Made by a program: the position numbers and the translations under genes
In this document: one piece after another, positions 24,726 through 32,383 of the stretch
Position numbering within the stretch: the stretch's first letter is position 1
Layout: each line of letters opens with the position of its first letter
Notes under the pieces: model-generated
Seen by the model: the letters and a program-made list of their open reading frames with translations, nothing else
Database searches by the model: none
Told to the model about the DNA's origin: nothing
From: Erwinia typographi
GTDB lineage: Bacteria > Pseudomonadota > Gammaproteobacteria > Enterobacterales > Enterobacteriaceae
NCBI RefSeq assembly: GCF_000773975.1
Contig: NZ_JRUQ01000111.1
Location: 1 to 39,359, forward strand
DNA length: 39,359 bases
Reading direction: 5' to 3'

Positions 24726-25754
24726 TTACGGCGTTTCTATCTCCGGCACCACGGACATCCCAACCCGCAAACGAGCCAAATCGGCCTGCTCTGGCTCAAA
24801 CACAATTTTTACCGGCAGACGCTGAACAACCTTGGTGTAGTTCCCCGTGGCATTGTCGGCGGCAATGGCCGCGAACGTTGAGCCGGTGGCTGGCGCGATG
24901 CTGTCCACATGTGCGCGAAGCGTCACGCCCGGCAGGGCATCCACCGCTACGGACACGCCCTGGCCCGGCTTAACGTCACCCAGCTGCGTCTCAAGGAAAT
25001 TCGCCACGACATAGGTTTGCTGGAGCGGCACCACCGCCAGCAGCCGTGTACCGGCGGCAACCCACGCCCCCTGACGAGCCGAGCGCTGCCCAACGGAACC
25101 AGCAATCGGCGCGGTAATCAGGGTGTAGGAAAGGTTCAGGCGCGCCTGGTCGACGCTGGCGGTAGAGGCGGCAATGTCAGCGCTGGCCTGCTTAACGCTG
25201 GCCTGCAAAATGCCCACTTCTTTACGCGCGGACAATGCGGCGGCCTGGCTCTGGCGAAGCTGGGCTGCCGCTTCACGCAGGGTGGCATAGGTTTTCTGCT
25301 GCTCATCGGCAGTGGTCGTACCGGTTTTCAGCAGGCGGCGATAGCGCTCGGCATTTTGCCCGGCGTAGTTGAGCGTGGCTTCGCTGGCGCTGACGGCGGC
25401 GTCGGTCTGCGCAATCGCGGCCTGCTGCTGTTCGAGCTGGGCCTCAACGCTGGTCAGCTTCGCCTGGCTGACCTGCAGGTTCGCTTCGGCCGTTTCCAGC
25501 GCGACGCGATAATCGCGATCGTCAATGGTCGCCAGCACGTCTCCCGCCTTTACCTGCTGGTTGTCAGCAACGTTGACCGTGCGAATGTAACCCGACACTT
25601 TTGGCGCAACGGAGGTGTAATCCGCCGTGACTACCGCATCGTCCGTGCGCGCCTGGTGGCGATTCATGGCTGACCAGACAAAGAAGGCCATCCCCAGCAG
25701 GATCAGTAACAGTACCACTAACGTTAAGGTTCTTTTTGCAGGTGTGAAGCTCAT
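24726..25754 (-). CDS. EmrA-like membrane-fusion protein (HlyD family)
   Basis: 342 residues: an N-terminal membrane anchor (LTLVVLLLILLGMAFFVWSA), a first lipoyl half (DDAVVTADYTSVAPKVSGYI), a long Ala/Gln-rich coiled-coil hairpin (about 80-205), then the second lipoyl half and beta barrel (LSYTLITAPIAGSVGQRSAR, VANFLETQLGDVKPGQGV). It bridges an inner-membrane pump to an outer-membrane channel. It begins four bases after the EmrB-like gene, so they form one operon. No outer-membrane factor is encoded here, so a TolC-type partner is expected elsewhere. Confidence 0.92.
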   Translation of the reverse strand: MSFTPAKRTLTLVVLLLILLGMAFFVWSAMNRHQARTDDAVVTADYTSVAPKVSGYIRTVNVADNQQVKAGDVLATIDDRDYRVALETAEANLQVSQAKLTSVEAQLEQQQAAIAQTDAAVSASEATLNYAGQNAERYRRLLKTGTTTADEQQKTYATLREAAAQLRQSQAAALSARKEVGILQASVKQASADIAASTASVDQARLNLSYTLITAPIAGSVGQRSARQGAWVAAGTRLLAVVPLQQTYVVANFLETQLGDVKPGQGVSVAVDALPGVTLRAHVDSIAPATGSTFAAIAADNATGNYTKVVQRLPVKIVFEPEQADLARLRVGMSVVPEIETP

Positions 25755-25758
25755 ATTA

Positions 25759-27360
25759 TTATCTCGTTGCTTTAGCGACTTGTTGAAGAAGAGTTTGCGG
25801 CGGCCAGACGCGCTCAGGCAGCCAGAGGGTGAGCAGAACCAGCAGCAGCGCGAAGCCGATAATCAGCAGATAGGCATCGCTGATGCTGAGGATCGTCGCC
25901 TGATGCTTCAGCAGGGTGGCGAAATGGCTCAGGTTTTCGACTGAGCTGGCGCTGCCGTCCGGCAGCAGCGGTTGCAGGCTGCTGGCGCTGGTAGAATTCT
26001 CTGCGGTGATCGACCACGGCCGGTTGCCCAAATTATCGACCAGCGTGTGCGAGTGAAACTTCTCCCGGTGGGTCAGGAAATTTTCCACCAGAGCGCTGGC
26101 CGCTACGCTGGAAAAACCACGAACGGTATTGAACATCGCCGAGGCGTAAGGCCCTTCAGGCGGCTGTACCACGCTGGTGGCGCTCATCAGCACCGGCAGG
26201 ATCAGCATCGGCTGGCCGAAAGCCTGTAGCAGCTGAATCAGCCAGAAATTCTGCCGTGACCACTCGCTGGTCAGCTGCATTCCCATCAGGCAGGAGAGGC
26301 ACAGCAAACCGACGCCGCAAATCAGCATCCAGCGGCAGTCAATCCAGCGCAGGTTGAGCAGGGTCGCCATCAGCGGCGCAATAATCAGCTGCGGCAGGCC
26401 GATAGCCAGCGCCAGCGGGGCAAACTGCACGGTGCGAAAGCCTTCAACCTGGCCGAAATAAGCCGAGGGGAGTGCCGATCCGGAAAGGCTGACCAGCAAC
26501 ACGCCGGCAAGCACCAGCAGTCCGTGCGCCAGATTTTTTCGCTCCAGCATCTGTAGCTTGAACAGCGGCAGCGGGTGGAACCACTCGTTAATGAAAAACA
26601 CGATCAGCAGCGCCAGCGAAGCCAGCAGCATGGCGGCTATCAGCGGGGAGTTCAGCCAGTCCAGCCGTTCGCCCTGGGTCAGCGCCAGGATCAGCAGCGC
26701 AATGCCGCCGCAGCCGGTTAGCATACCGAGCAGGTCGATCTGCTTAAAACGTTCAAAACGCGTTGGGTCCTGCGGCAGTCCCCAGCTAATCAGCACGTTC
26801 GCCAGCAGGATTAAGGGCACCACCTGCCAGAACACGAACCGCCAGCCGACGGCATCAGTCCAGAATGCCGCCAGCGAAGCGGCAATATTCGGCCCAAAAG
26901 TTGCGGTGAGCGCATAGGCGGCCAGGCCATAAAGCTTGATGGTGGGCGGCAGAAAGCGCAGCGCCACGGTCATCAGCATCGGCGGCAGCGCCCCGCCAAA
27001 AATCCCCTGAATGACCCGCAGGGTGATAAACAGGTCCGGCGTTGGCGCGAAAGGTTGAAGCGCGCCCACCACGGCAAACCCGCTGGCTACGGTCAGGGTA
27101 AAGCGCCGCAGGGAAAAGGTCACCGCAAGCCAGGGCGAGATGATCATCGCCGCGACTTCCGCGGCCTGATAGGCCGAGGTTATCCAGCTCGCCTGGTCGT
27201 AGCTAAAACCTATGGCCGCACGTACATCCGCCAGCGCCAGGTCGGTTATGCGGTCGTTTAATCCAGAAGTCAGCGCGGCAATCAGCACGCCCACCAGTCC
27301 CAGCGCAAGGCGCAGGGTAAAAGGATGGGGAGCGGGTGATGCTGCGGGTTGCGCAGTCAT
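25759..27360 (-). CDS. EmrB-like MFS drug efflux pump (DHA2, 14 TM)
   Basis: 533 residues with about 14 hydrophobic segments, typical of the DHA2 family. The opening ALTSGLNDRITDLALADVRA and YDQASWITSAYQAAEVAAM resemble EmrB-type proton antiporters. The family GN(T/S)-like region and a periplasmic loop near the C-terminus (HREKFHSHTLVDNL) are present. It should export hydrophobic or aromatic compounds together with the adjacent EmrA-like protein. It is divergent from the IclR gene, with operator-like repeats between, which suggests local control. The substrate is unknown. Confidence 0.9.
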   Translation of the reverse strand: MTAQPAASPAPHPFTLRLALGLVGVLIAALTSGLNDRITDLALADVRAAIGFSYDQASWITSAYQAAEVAAMIISPWLAVTFSLRRFTLTVASGFAVVGALQPFAPTPDLFITLRVIQGIFGGALPPMLMTVALRFLPPTIKLYGLAAYALTATFGPNIAASLAAFWTDAVGWRFVFWQVVPLILLANVLISWGLPQDPTRFERFKQIDLLGMLTGCGGIALLILALTQGERLDWLNSPLIAAMLLASLALLIVFFINEWFHPLPLFKLQMLERKNLAHGLLVLAGVLLVSLSGSALPSAYFGQVEGFRTVQFAPLALAIGLPQLIIAPLMATLLNLRWIDCRWMLICGVGLLCLSCLMGMQLTSEWSRQNFWLIQLLQAFGQPMLILPVLMSATSVVQPPEGPYASAMFNTVRGFSSVAASALVENFLTHREKFHSHTLVDNLGNRPWSITAENSTSASSLQPLLPDGSASSVENLSHFATLLKHQATILSISDAYLLIIGFALLLVLLTLWLPERVWPPQTLLQQVAKATR

Positions 27361-27399
27361 AGCGGGGCTCCGTCAGGGAAAGTGAGGGATTGCGATTCA

Positions 27400-27420
27400 C
27401 TGTATTGCATTGCGGTACGA
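27400..27420. promoter_or_regulatory. operator copy 1 (efflux/IclR intergenic)
   Basis: CTGTATTGCATTGCGGTAC followed by GA: a degenerate copy of the palindrome at 27448-27468, in the same orientation and 48 bases away. Matching flanks (GATTCA versus GAATCT) extend the repeat. Probable binding site of the adjacent IclR regulator. Confidence 0.65.
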
Positions 27421-27447
27421 TATGAGTTGATATTACATGGTGAATCT

Positions 27448-27468
27448 CTGTATTGCAATGCGATACAG
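27448..27468. promoter_or_regulatory. operator copy 2 (efflux/IclR intergenic)
   Basis: CTGTAT-n9-ATACAG, with the inner bases TGCAATGCG also nearly symmetrical, giving a 21-base near-perfect palindrome. It sits 60 bases before the IclR start and about 90 before the efflux start, where it could control both promoters. Confidence 0.7.
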
Positions 27469-27527
27469 TCTGCCGGAAACGGTAAAATAGTGCTAAAGTA
27501 GCGGCATCCAGCAAGGAGCAAACGAGT

Positions 27528-28316
27528 ATGTCTGATCTCTCTACACTGCGTGAAGAAGAGCGAACTGGTGGAATCCAGGTTATCTCGCGGGCGGCAAAGA
27601 TATTAAATGCGCTGGGCGACAGGCCTGACGGCATGAGTCTGGGCGAGATCGCTCTGGCGGTAGATTTACCCCGTTCCACCGTGCAGCGGATTGTGGCGGC
27701 TCTGGACTCTGTTCAGCTGGTTCGCAGCCCAGGTCCTGGCGCCGGAGGCGTTCGGCTGGGGCCAGCGCTGCTGCGCCTGATTGCGACTATTCATACCGAC
27801 GTGGTGGCGATTGCCCAGCCCTGGCTGCAGGCGCTGTCGGATGCCACCGGTGAGACGGTCTCGCTCGCTCGCGCGAGCGGAGTTCAGCTGGCTATCGTGC
27901 ATTATGTGGTGGCCGACCGTGAATTGCGGGTGGTTCCCCGCATCGGGCTGAACCTGCCGCTGTACAGTACCTCCGGCGGCAAAGCGCTGCTGGCGCTGGA
28001 CAGCGACGAAGCGGCGCGCGCGCTGGTTGGGGATGCTTACGAGGCGATCACCGACCTGACGGTAAAAGCGTTGCCGGAGCTGTTACAACGCCTGCAGCAG
28101 ATTCGTCGCACCGGTTTATCCTACGACCGGGGCGAAACGCTGGAGGGGATTTCCACCATGGCGGTGGCGATCGATACCATTCTGGGCCGCTTTTCAATCA
28201 GCCTGTTGGTTCCCTCTACCCGTTTTCAGAAGCATGAGGCGCTCTACCGTGAAGAGATCCTGAAATGCAAAGAGGCGCTGGTAGACGAAATTGGCAAGGC
28301 GGCCCTTCGTAACTGA
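27528..28316 (+). CDS. IclR-family transcriptional regulator
   Basis: 262 residues. An N-terminal winged helix (about 15-80) has the family pattern VISRAAKILNALGDRPDGMS and LGEIALAVDLPRSTVQRIVA. The C-terminal effector domain (about 95-255) includes LPLYSTSGGKALLAL and GLSYDRGETLEGISTMAVAI. It is divergent from the efflux operon and upstream of a universal stress gene in the same direction. It probably represses the pump and itself and responds to a pump substrate; this is inferred from the arrangement only. Confidence 0.93.
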   Translation: MSDLSTLREEERTGGIQVISRAAKILNALGDRPDGMSLGEIALAVDLPRSTVQRIVAALDSVQLVRSPGPGAGGVRLGPALLRLIATIHTDVVAIAQPWLQALSDATGETVSLARASGVQLAIVHYVVADRELRVVPRIGLNLPLYSTSGGKALLALDSDEAARALVGDAYEAITDLTVKALPELLQRLQQIRRTGLSYDRGETLEGISTMAVAIDTILGRFSISLLVPSTRFQKHEALYREEILKCKEALVDEIGKAALRN

Positions 28317-28328
28317 CAGGAGAGGGAG

Positions 28329-28781
28329 ATGAAAAAGCTTTTAGTCGCCGTGGATAATTCAGCGATTGCCCGTAAAGTCGTTGCGCTGGCAACGGAGCAG
28401 GCGCTGGCGCTGGATGCCGAAGTAGTGGTGCTTTGTTGTGTCGACGCCAGCTATGCCAACACCACCGGGACTTATGTCATCGAGGCAGGCGAAGATCCCG
28501 GCGATTTTGGCTGCGCGCTGGACGAACAGAACACCGCCGAGGGCGCGGTACGGCAGGCGCTGGCTGAGCTTCAGCGTGCCGGGTTGCGCGCCACGGGCCG
28601 CGTGGTGGCCGGTGAGTCCGCCGAAACTATCGTAGCTCAGGCCAATCAGCTGGCGGCCTCACTGATTATTATGGGGCGTCGCCATCTCTCTTCCTTTAAC
28701 CGCTTGCTGAAAGGCTCGGTCAGCGCCGCGGTAATTGAGCGGGCCAGCTGCCCGGTTCTGGTTGACGTTCGGGTTGACTGA
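28329..28781 (+). CDS. universal stress protein (UspA family)
   Basis: A 150-residue single-domain Usp. It starts MKKLLVAVDNSAIARKVV and ends with the nucleotide-binding signature G-x2-H-x8-G-S (MGRRHLSSFNRLLKGSVSAA), so ATP binding is likely. It begins 12 bases after the IclR stop with CAGGAG before the ATG, hence cotranscribed. Why a Usp travels with this regulator is not clear. Confidence 0.92.
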   Translation: MKKLLVAVDNSAIARKVVALATEQALALDAEVVVLCCVDASYANTTGTYVIEAGEDPGDFGCALDEQNTAEGAVRQALAELQRAGLRATGRVVAGESAETIVAQANQLAASLIIMGRRHLSSFNRLLKGSVSAAVIERASCPVLVDVRVD

Positions 28782-28928
28782 TCTGCCAAAGCTCCGGCGA
28801 GGCAAAAGCCGATAAAGCGACATTCTGCGTGATAATGATTGACCTTTATCAGTCCGTTCTGGCACTTCCGGCTAATCATTTCATCCGGGTATTACGTATG
28901 ATCCCGGTCAGTGACGCGAACTTAGCGC
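28782..28928. other. intergenic, no gene seen
   Basis: Between the Usp gene and the small-RNA candidate. No open frame with a ribosome site, and no strong terminator for the Usp transcript. It contains only weak inverted repeats. Confidence 0.4.
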
Positions 28929-29027
28929 AAAAAAAAGCCCGCTCGCCGCGGGCATAACAGAATGTTATTCAAAGTCATTCATGGTGTTTACAGACATAAA
29001 ACATGTCTGAGGGGATAATCGCATCCC
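28929..29027 (-). ncRNA. candidate small RNA with terminator
   Basis: Reading the minus strand: stem GGGAT/ATCCC (29027-29012), then stem CAGACAT-GTTTT-ATGTCTG (29009-28991), a short single-stranded stretch, and a terminator GCCCGC-n5-GCGGGC (28953-28937) followed by eight Ts. No minus-strand gene lies upstream that would need this terminator; the 95-residue lipoprotein is on the other strand. A five-codon frame (MNDFE) is present but not convincing. Promoter not confidently placed. It does not match any E. coli sRNA I know. Confidence 0.5.
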
Positions 29028-29173
29028 TTTCCCGATAGCGCCAGACGGCTTCCTGAATTGAATCAATTGGTAAAACTATGCAACGGCACGGTAAAAAATG
29101 TGCAAATGCAGGCTTTTCCGATGGTGGAAGGAAGTCCGGCTGTTATCATGACGCACCGATGGAAGGAGCTAAA
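29028..29173. other. leader region of the 95-residue lipoprotein gene
   Basis: No other gene. It must hold the plus-strand promoter for the lipoprotein and, on the other strand, that of the candidate small RNA. No -10/-35 pair stands out for either. Confidence 0.4.
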
Positions 29174-29461
29174 ATGAACAAGATCGTGACTGGCGCTCTG
29201 GCGCTGGCTGTGGTGGTATTGGCCGGTTGCACCTCCAGTAAACCAGGGGCATTTGAAAAAGTTGATGAAGATCCTGCGGTAAATACCGTGCAGTATCGTT
29301 TTAATCCCGCCACGGTTAATAAAATAGCCATGAAAGAGGATGTGGAACGCTACTGTTCAGAACGCGGGTTTGATAAAGTGGAAGCTATTAAGCCGCAGGA
29401 AAGCAGGGTGCCGGGATTAATGAAGGCCTGGTATCAGTGTAACTACAGCATTAAAGGCTAA
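29174..29461 (+). CDS. small lipoprotein, 95 residues
   Basis: MNKIVTGALALAVVVLAGC is a lipoprotein signal with lipobox LAGC, giving an acylated Cys19 and a short mature domain. Two further cysteines (YCSERGF and YQCNYS) may form a disulfide. The ATG at 29174 follows GGAAGGAGC. I do not recognise the family, and no operon partner is seen. Position +2 after Cys is Thr-Ser, not Asp, so outer-membrane sorting is expected. Confidence 0.85.
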   Translation: MNKIVTGALALAVVVLAGCTSSKPGAFEKVDEDPAVNTVQYRFNPATVNKIAMKEDVERYCSERGFDKVEAIKPQESRVPGLMKAWYQCNYSIKG

Positions 29462-29469
29462 ATGAAAAA

Positions 29470-29489
29470 GGGCGAGGAATTCCTCGCCC
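29470..29489. terminator. perfect palindromic bidirectional terminator
   Basis: GGGCGAGGAATTCCTCGCCC, with AAAAA before and CTTTTC shortly after. It lies between two convergent lipoprotein genes and gives the minus-strand transcript the better T run. Confidence 0.75.
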
Positions 29490-29578
29490 AATGCTTTTCT
29501 ACTCTTTCTTTTTTTATATTGCCGTGTGCAGGCTTTGCCCGCGTGAGGGTAAGCACGCTCACCCTCTTATAATCTCGC

Positions 29579-29722
29579 TTACCAGCCCCGATGCGGGCCG
29601 TTGTAGCCCTGATGGTAGCCGCCGCCATGGTGATAACCACCCCGATGTCCATCATGAATGATACAGCCATTCAGCATCAGCATAACGCCCAGAATTGAAA
29701 CTGCTTTAATCAGTGTTTTCAT
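29579..29722 (-). CDS. 47-residue Gly/His-rich lipoprotein
   Basis: MKTLIKAVSILGVMLMLNGC is a clear lipoprotein signal (acylated Cys20). The mature part is only 27 residues and is dominated by Gly, His and Tyr (IIHDGHRGGYHHGGGYHQG), ending PHRGW. The ribosome site AGGAG eight bases upstream is strong. Small, but well supported by signal, composition and start context. Metal or surface binding through the histidines is a guess. Confidence 0.8.
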   Translation of the reverse strand: MKTLIKAVSILGVMLMLNGCIIHDGHRGGYHHGGGYHQGYNGPHRGW

Positions 29723-30023
29723 TGTGAATACTCCTTCACTTTTCAATGATCCTAATGTTACGGGATAAAAGTGGAGGAATAATGCCGCTTTTGTAGAGTT
29801 ATTTAGGCAGATATTTCAAAACAATTCACCATAGAGTAATCTTATTTTGAATTAACTTATTATAAATAAGATAACGCCGAAAAAAAAAGCTTTTTATCCA
29901 GAATGCTCTCAAAATATTCTTTTTCGCCGCCGCCAGCCTGATACGAATCAATTTTACCGGAAGCCGCACCTGACGGTAATTATGCAGTAAACTTAGGCCA
30001 GCCATGCAAATTAAGGGGAAACT
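29723..30023. other. A+T-rich intergenic region
   Basis: No gene seen. It carries the promoters of the 47-residue lipoprotein (minus) and the lactonase-like gene (plus). An inverted repeat CTTATT-ATA-AATAAG (29856-29870) and a nine-A run near 29880 are visible; their role is unknown. Confidence 0.4.
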
Positions 30024-30905
30024 ATGCGTTATAAGGTGGAAAACGTGCTGTCGGCTCAGGCCGAACTGGGAGAGTGTCCCGTCTGGTCAGTCGCCGAGCA
30101 GGTGCTCTATTTTGTCGATATCCTGGCGCCTGCGCTGCATCGTTTCGATCCGCAGAGCGGCGAGCATCAGGTTTTTCCGGTGGCTGAGCATATTGGCTGT
30201 TTTGGCCTGAATGCGCAGGGAGGATTTGTCGCCGCGCTGCGCAGCGGCGTTTGTATGCTGGACGCTCAGGGGCAGATCGCGCAGCGAGTCGCGGCTAATC
30301 CTGGCGATGCCGCACGCAGCCGCTTTAATGATGGCAGAGTTGACCGGTTTGGTCGCTTCTGGTGCGGCAGCCTGTGGGAGCCGCAGGATCGTAACGGCGG
30401 CAAGCTTTGTCGTCTGGATGAACACCTGACGCTGACGGTTCAGGCGGAAGAGATCAAAATTTCCAACGGGCTGGCGTTCTCGCCGGACAGCCGCTGGATG
30501 TACCATACGGATACGCCTAACGGCGTGCTGTATCGTTATCCGATGGATGAGCAGGGGGAGATCGGCCCAAGAGAAGTCCTGCAGCGGTTTGTGCAGGAAG
30601 AGGGGGGATTGCCGGACGGGGCGGCAGTAGATAGCGAGGGCTTTTACTGGGCGGCGATGTTTGATGGTTCAAGGGTGATCCGCCTGAATCCCGCTGATGG
30701 CCGTATTGTAGATGAGATCCCGCTGCCGGTGCGCTGGCCAACGATGGTGGCGTTTGGCGGCAACGATCTGAAAACCCTCTACATCACCAGCTCGCGCGAA
30801 GATCGTACGGCCGAAGAATTGGCCCGCTACCCCCAGTCGGGGGATGTTTTTGCGGTGAGAGTGGCGGTGGCGGGAATCGCAGAGCCGCTGTTTCAGGCGA
30901 AATAG
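30024..30905 (+). CDS. SMP-30/gluconolactonase-family hydrolase
   Basis: A 293-residue six-bladed beta-propeller. Metal ligands of the family are recognisable: E in LGECPVW, N in RFNDGRVD, N in ISNGLAFSPD and D in LPDGAAVDSEG. Relatives hydrolyse sugar lactones such as gluconolactone or arabinolactone; the exact lactone cannot be deduced. AAGGGG precedes the ATG. It stands alone, convergent with yhjX. There is no signal peptide, so it is cytoplasmic. Confidence 0.92.
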   Translation: MRYKVENVLSAQAELGECPVWSVAEQVLYFVDILAPALHRFDPQSGEHQVFPVAEHIGCFGLNAQGGFVAALRSGVCMLDAQGQIAQRVAANPGDAARSRFNDGRVDRFGRFWCGSLWEPQDRNGGKLCRLDEHLTLTVQAEEIKISNGLAFSPDSRWMYHTDTPNGVLYRYPMDEQGEIGPREVLQRFVQEEGGLPDGAAVDSEGFYWAAMFDGSRVIRLNPADGRIVDEIPLPVRWPTMVAFGGNDLKTLYITSSREDRTAEELARYPQSGDVFAVRVAVAGIAEPLFQAK

Positions 30906-30931
30906 CGGCTACGGACAGTGCCTTAACGGGG

Positions 30932-30963
30932 CGATGACCGGGCGCGGTGCCGCCCGGTCATCG
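30932..30963. terminator. long hairpin between the lactonase gene and yhjX
   Basis: CGATGACCGGGCG, loop CGGTGC, CGCCCGGTCATCG: a perfect 13-base-pair stem between convergent genes. No T run on either side. Confidence 0.7.
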
Positions 30964-30967
30964 ATGG

Positions 30968-32191
30968 CTATGCATGTTGCAACGCTTTCTCATCCTCTTC
31001 CTGTCGGTGCGGCAGGCGGATGGTGGCTGACATAATCAGCGAGATAACCAGCAGCGCCATGATCAGGCTGAAGGTCACGGTGAAGCCGCCGAACAGTGAA
31101 GCAATTAGCGAGCCCAGCACGCTGCCGATGCCAAAGCCGAGGTAAATCAGTCCGTAATTCCTGGTCAGGTTATTCAGGCCAAAGAAGTCGCTGACCAGCG
31201 AAGGGTAGACGGTGATGGTGCCGCCAAAGCTGAAGGCTACGCAGGCGATGGAGAGAAAGAAGGTTGTTTCATTCATCTGGGTGAAGAGCAGAATCCCCAT
31301 CCCTACCAGCGAAACCATCTGCGCGAGGGTGATTACCCGGATGCGCGCCATCTTGTCGGACATCACGCCAAGGATCAGACGGCCGCTGAGGTTTGCCACC
31401 GCGATAATGGTTACGGCGTTCGCCGCGGTCTGTGTTGACAGGTGAACCATACCTTCGCCAATGTCCTTGGCTACGCCGATCACGTACAGCCCGCTCATGC
31501 AGGCGGTCAGGAACATCAGCGCCAGCATCCAGTACTGCGGCAGGCGAATAGCTTCCGCCAGTGAGAAATCGCGGGCGCTGTTGCTGCCCTGAGCGCTGCT
31601 TTTCTGTTTCGGCGCGTCCTGCATAAACAGCGCGCCGATCATGATCATCACCATCGCCAGCGCGCCCCAGATCATGAAGGTGCTTTCCAGGCTGTAAACG
31701 CTCAGCAAAAAGCCGCAGATAAACTTAAAGCCCAGGCTGCCTAAGCCATATGCGCCGATGGCGCAGGCGGAGATCAACCCTTTGCGCTCCGGGAACCACT
31801 TCACACAGTTAGACAGCGTCATCAGGTAGCCTGCGCCATCCGCCAGACCGACCAGCACACCAGCGCTCAGATAAAGCATAAACAGGTTGTTGGCGTGGGC
31901 GGTCATATAAAACCCGACCGCCATCAGCAGTCCTGCGCCGATAGTGACATTGCGCACGCCAAACCGTTCCTGCAACTTACCGGCCAGCGAAGAGGCAATC
32001 GCCAGTCCCAGGCTGAGTAGGCCAAAGGAGAAGGCGACCTGGCTGACCGGCGCCTCCAGCTTGTGCGACAGCTGGCCGTTAAACAGGCTCCAGGTATAAA
32101 CGGAACCCAGCGCAAACTGGGTGATGATGGTGCCGAACAGGGTTAACCAGCGGGTACGGTTAACGCTTGTGCTGACGGGGTGTGTGCTCAT
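30968..32191 (-). CDS. yhjX: pyruvate-inducible MFS transporter YhjX
   Basis: A 407-residue, 12-helix MFS protein of the oxalate/formate antiporter group, close to E. coli YhjX. Shared stretches include TIITQFALGSVYTWSLFNG, APVSQVAFSFGLLSLGLA, SNCVKWFPERKGLISA and SLVSDFFGLNNL. E. coli YhjX is the main target of YpdA/YpdB and is thought to handle pyruvate. The ATG at 32191 has GGGAG upstream and matches the family; an in-frame start 13 codons earlier is unnecessary. A YpdB-type direct repeat lies about 100-130 bases before it. In E. coli yhjX is far from ypdAB; here they are about 10 kb apart. Confidence 0.94.
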   Translation of the reverse strand: MSTHPVSTSVNRTRWLTLFGTIITQFALGSVYTWSLFNGQLSHKLEAPVSQVAFSFGLLSLGLAIASSLAGKLQERFGVRNVTIGAGLLMAVGFYMTAHANNLFMLYLSAGVLVGLADGAGYLMTLSNCVKWFPERKGLISACAIGAYGLGSLGFKFICGFLLSVYSLESTFMIWGALAMVMIMIGALFMQDAPKQKSSAQGSNSARDFSLAEAIRLPQYWMLALMFLTACMSGLYVIGVAKDIGEGMVHLSTQTAANAVTIIAVANLSGRLILGVMSDKMARIRVITLAQMVSLVGMGILLFTQMNETTFFLSIACVAFSFGGTITVYPSLVSDFFGLNNLTRNYGLIYLGFGIGSVLGSLIASLFGGFTVTFSLIMALLVISLIMSATIRLPHRQEEDEKALQHA

Positions 32192-32288
32192 GAGAAGCTC
32201 CCGGGGGAAAGTGTAAGAAATTGAGCACATGATAAGTCGGGGCTTTCAGCGACGGGGGGATTAGGGCATGAACTGCCCCCAGGACGGA

Positions 32289-32319
32289 ATGAAATGCCTG
32301 TCAGCCGGTATGAATGGCG
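32289..32319 (-). promoter_or_regulatory. YpdB-binding direct repeat upstream of yhjX
   Basis: On the minus strand: CGCCATTCAT (32319-32310), an 11-base spacer, then GGCATTTCAT (32298-32289). The E. coli YpdB motif as I recall it is GGCATTTCAT-n11-GGCATTTCAT. One copy is perfect, the other matches 7 of 10, and the spacing is exact. A third weak copy (TGCACTTCAC) lies 12 bases further upstream. Confidence 0.85.
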
Positions 32320-32383
32320 CGACGTAAGGCAGTGAAGTGCATTCGCGGGCCGCCTTTTCAGCGGGCGACCCGATTTTCAGGGA

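Noticed and set aside
29458..29670. 70-codon minus-strand frame
   Set aside because: It overlaps the better-supported 47-codon lipoprotein frame, which has a ribosome site and lipobox.
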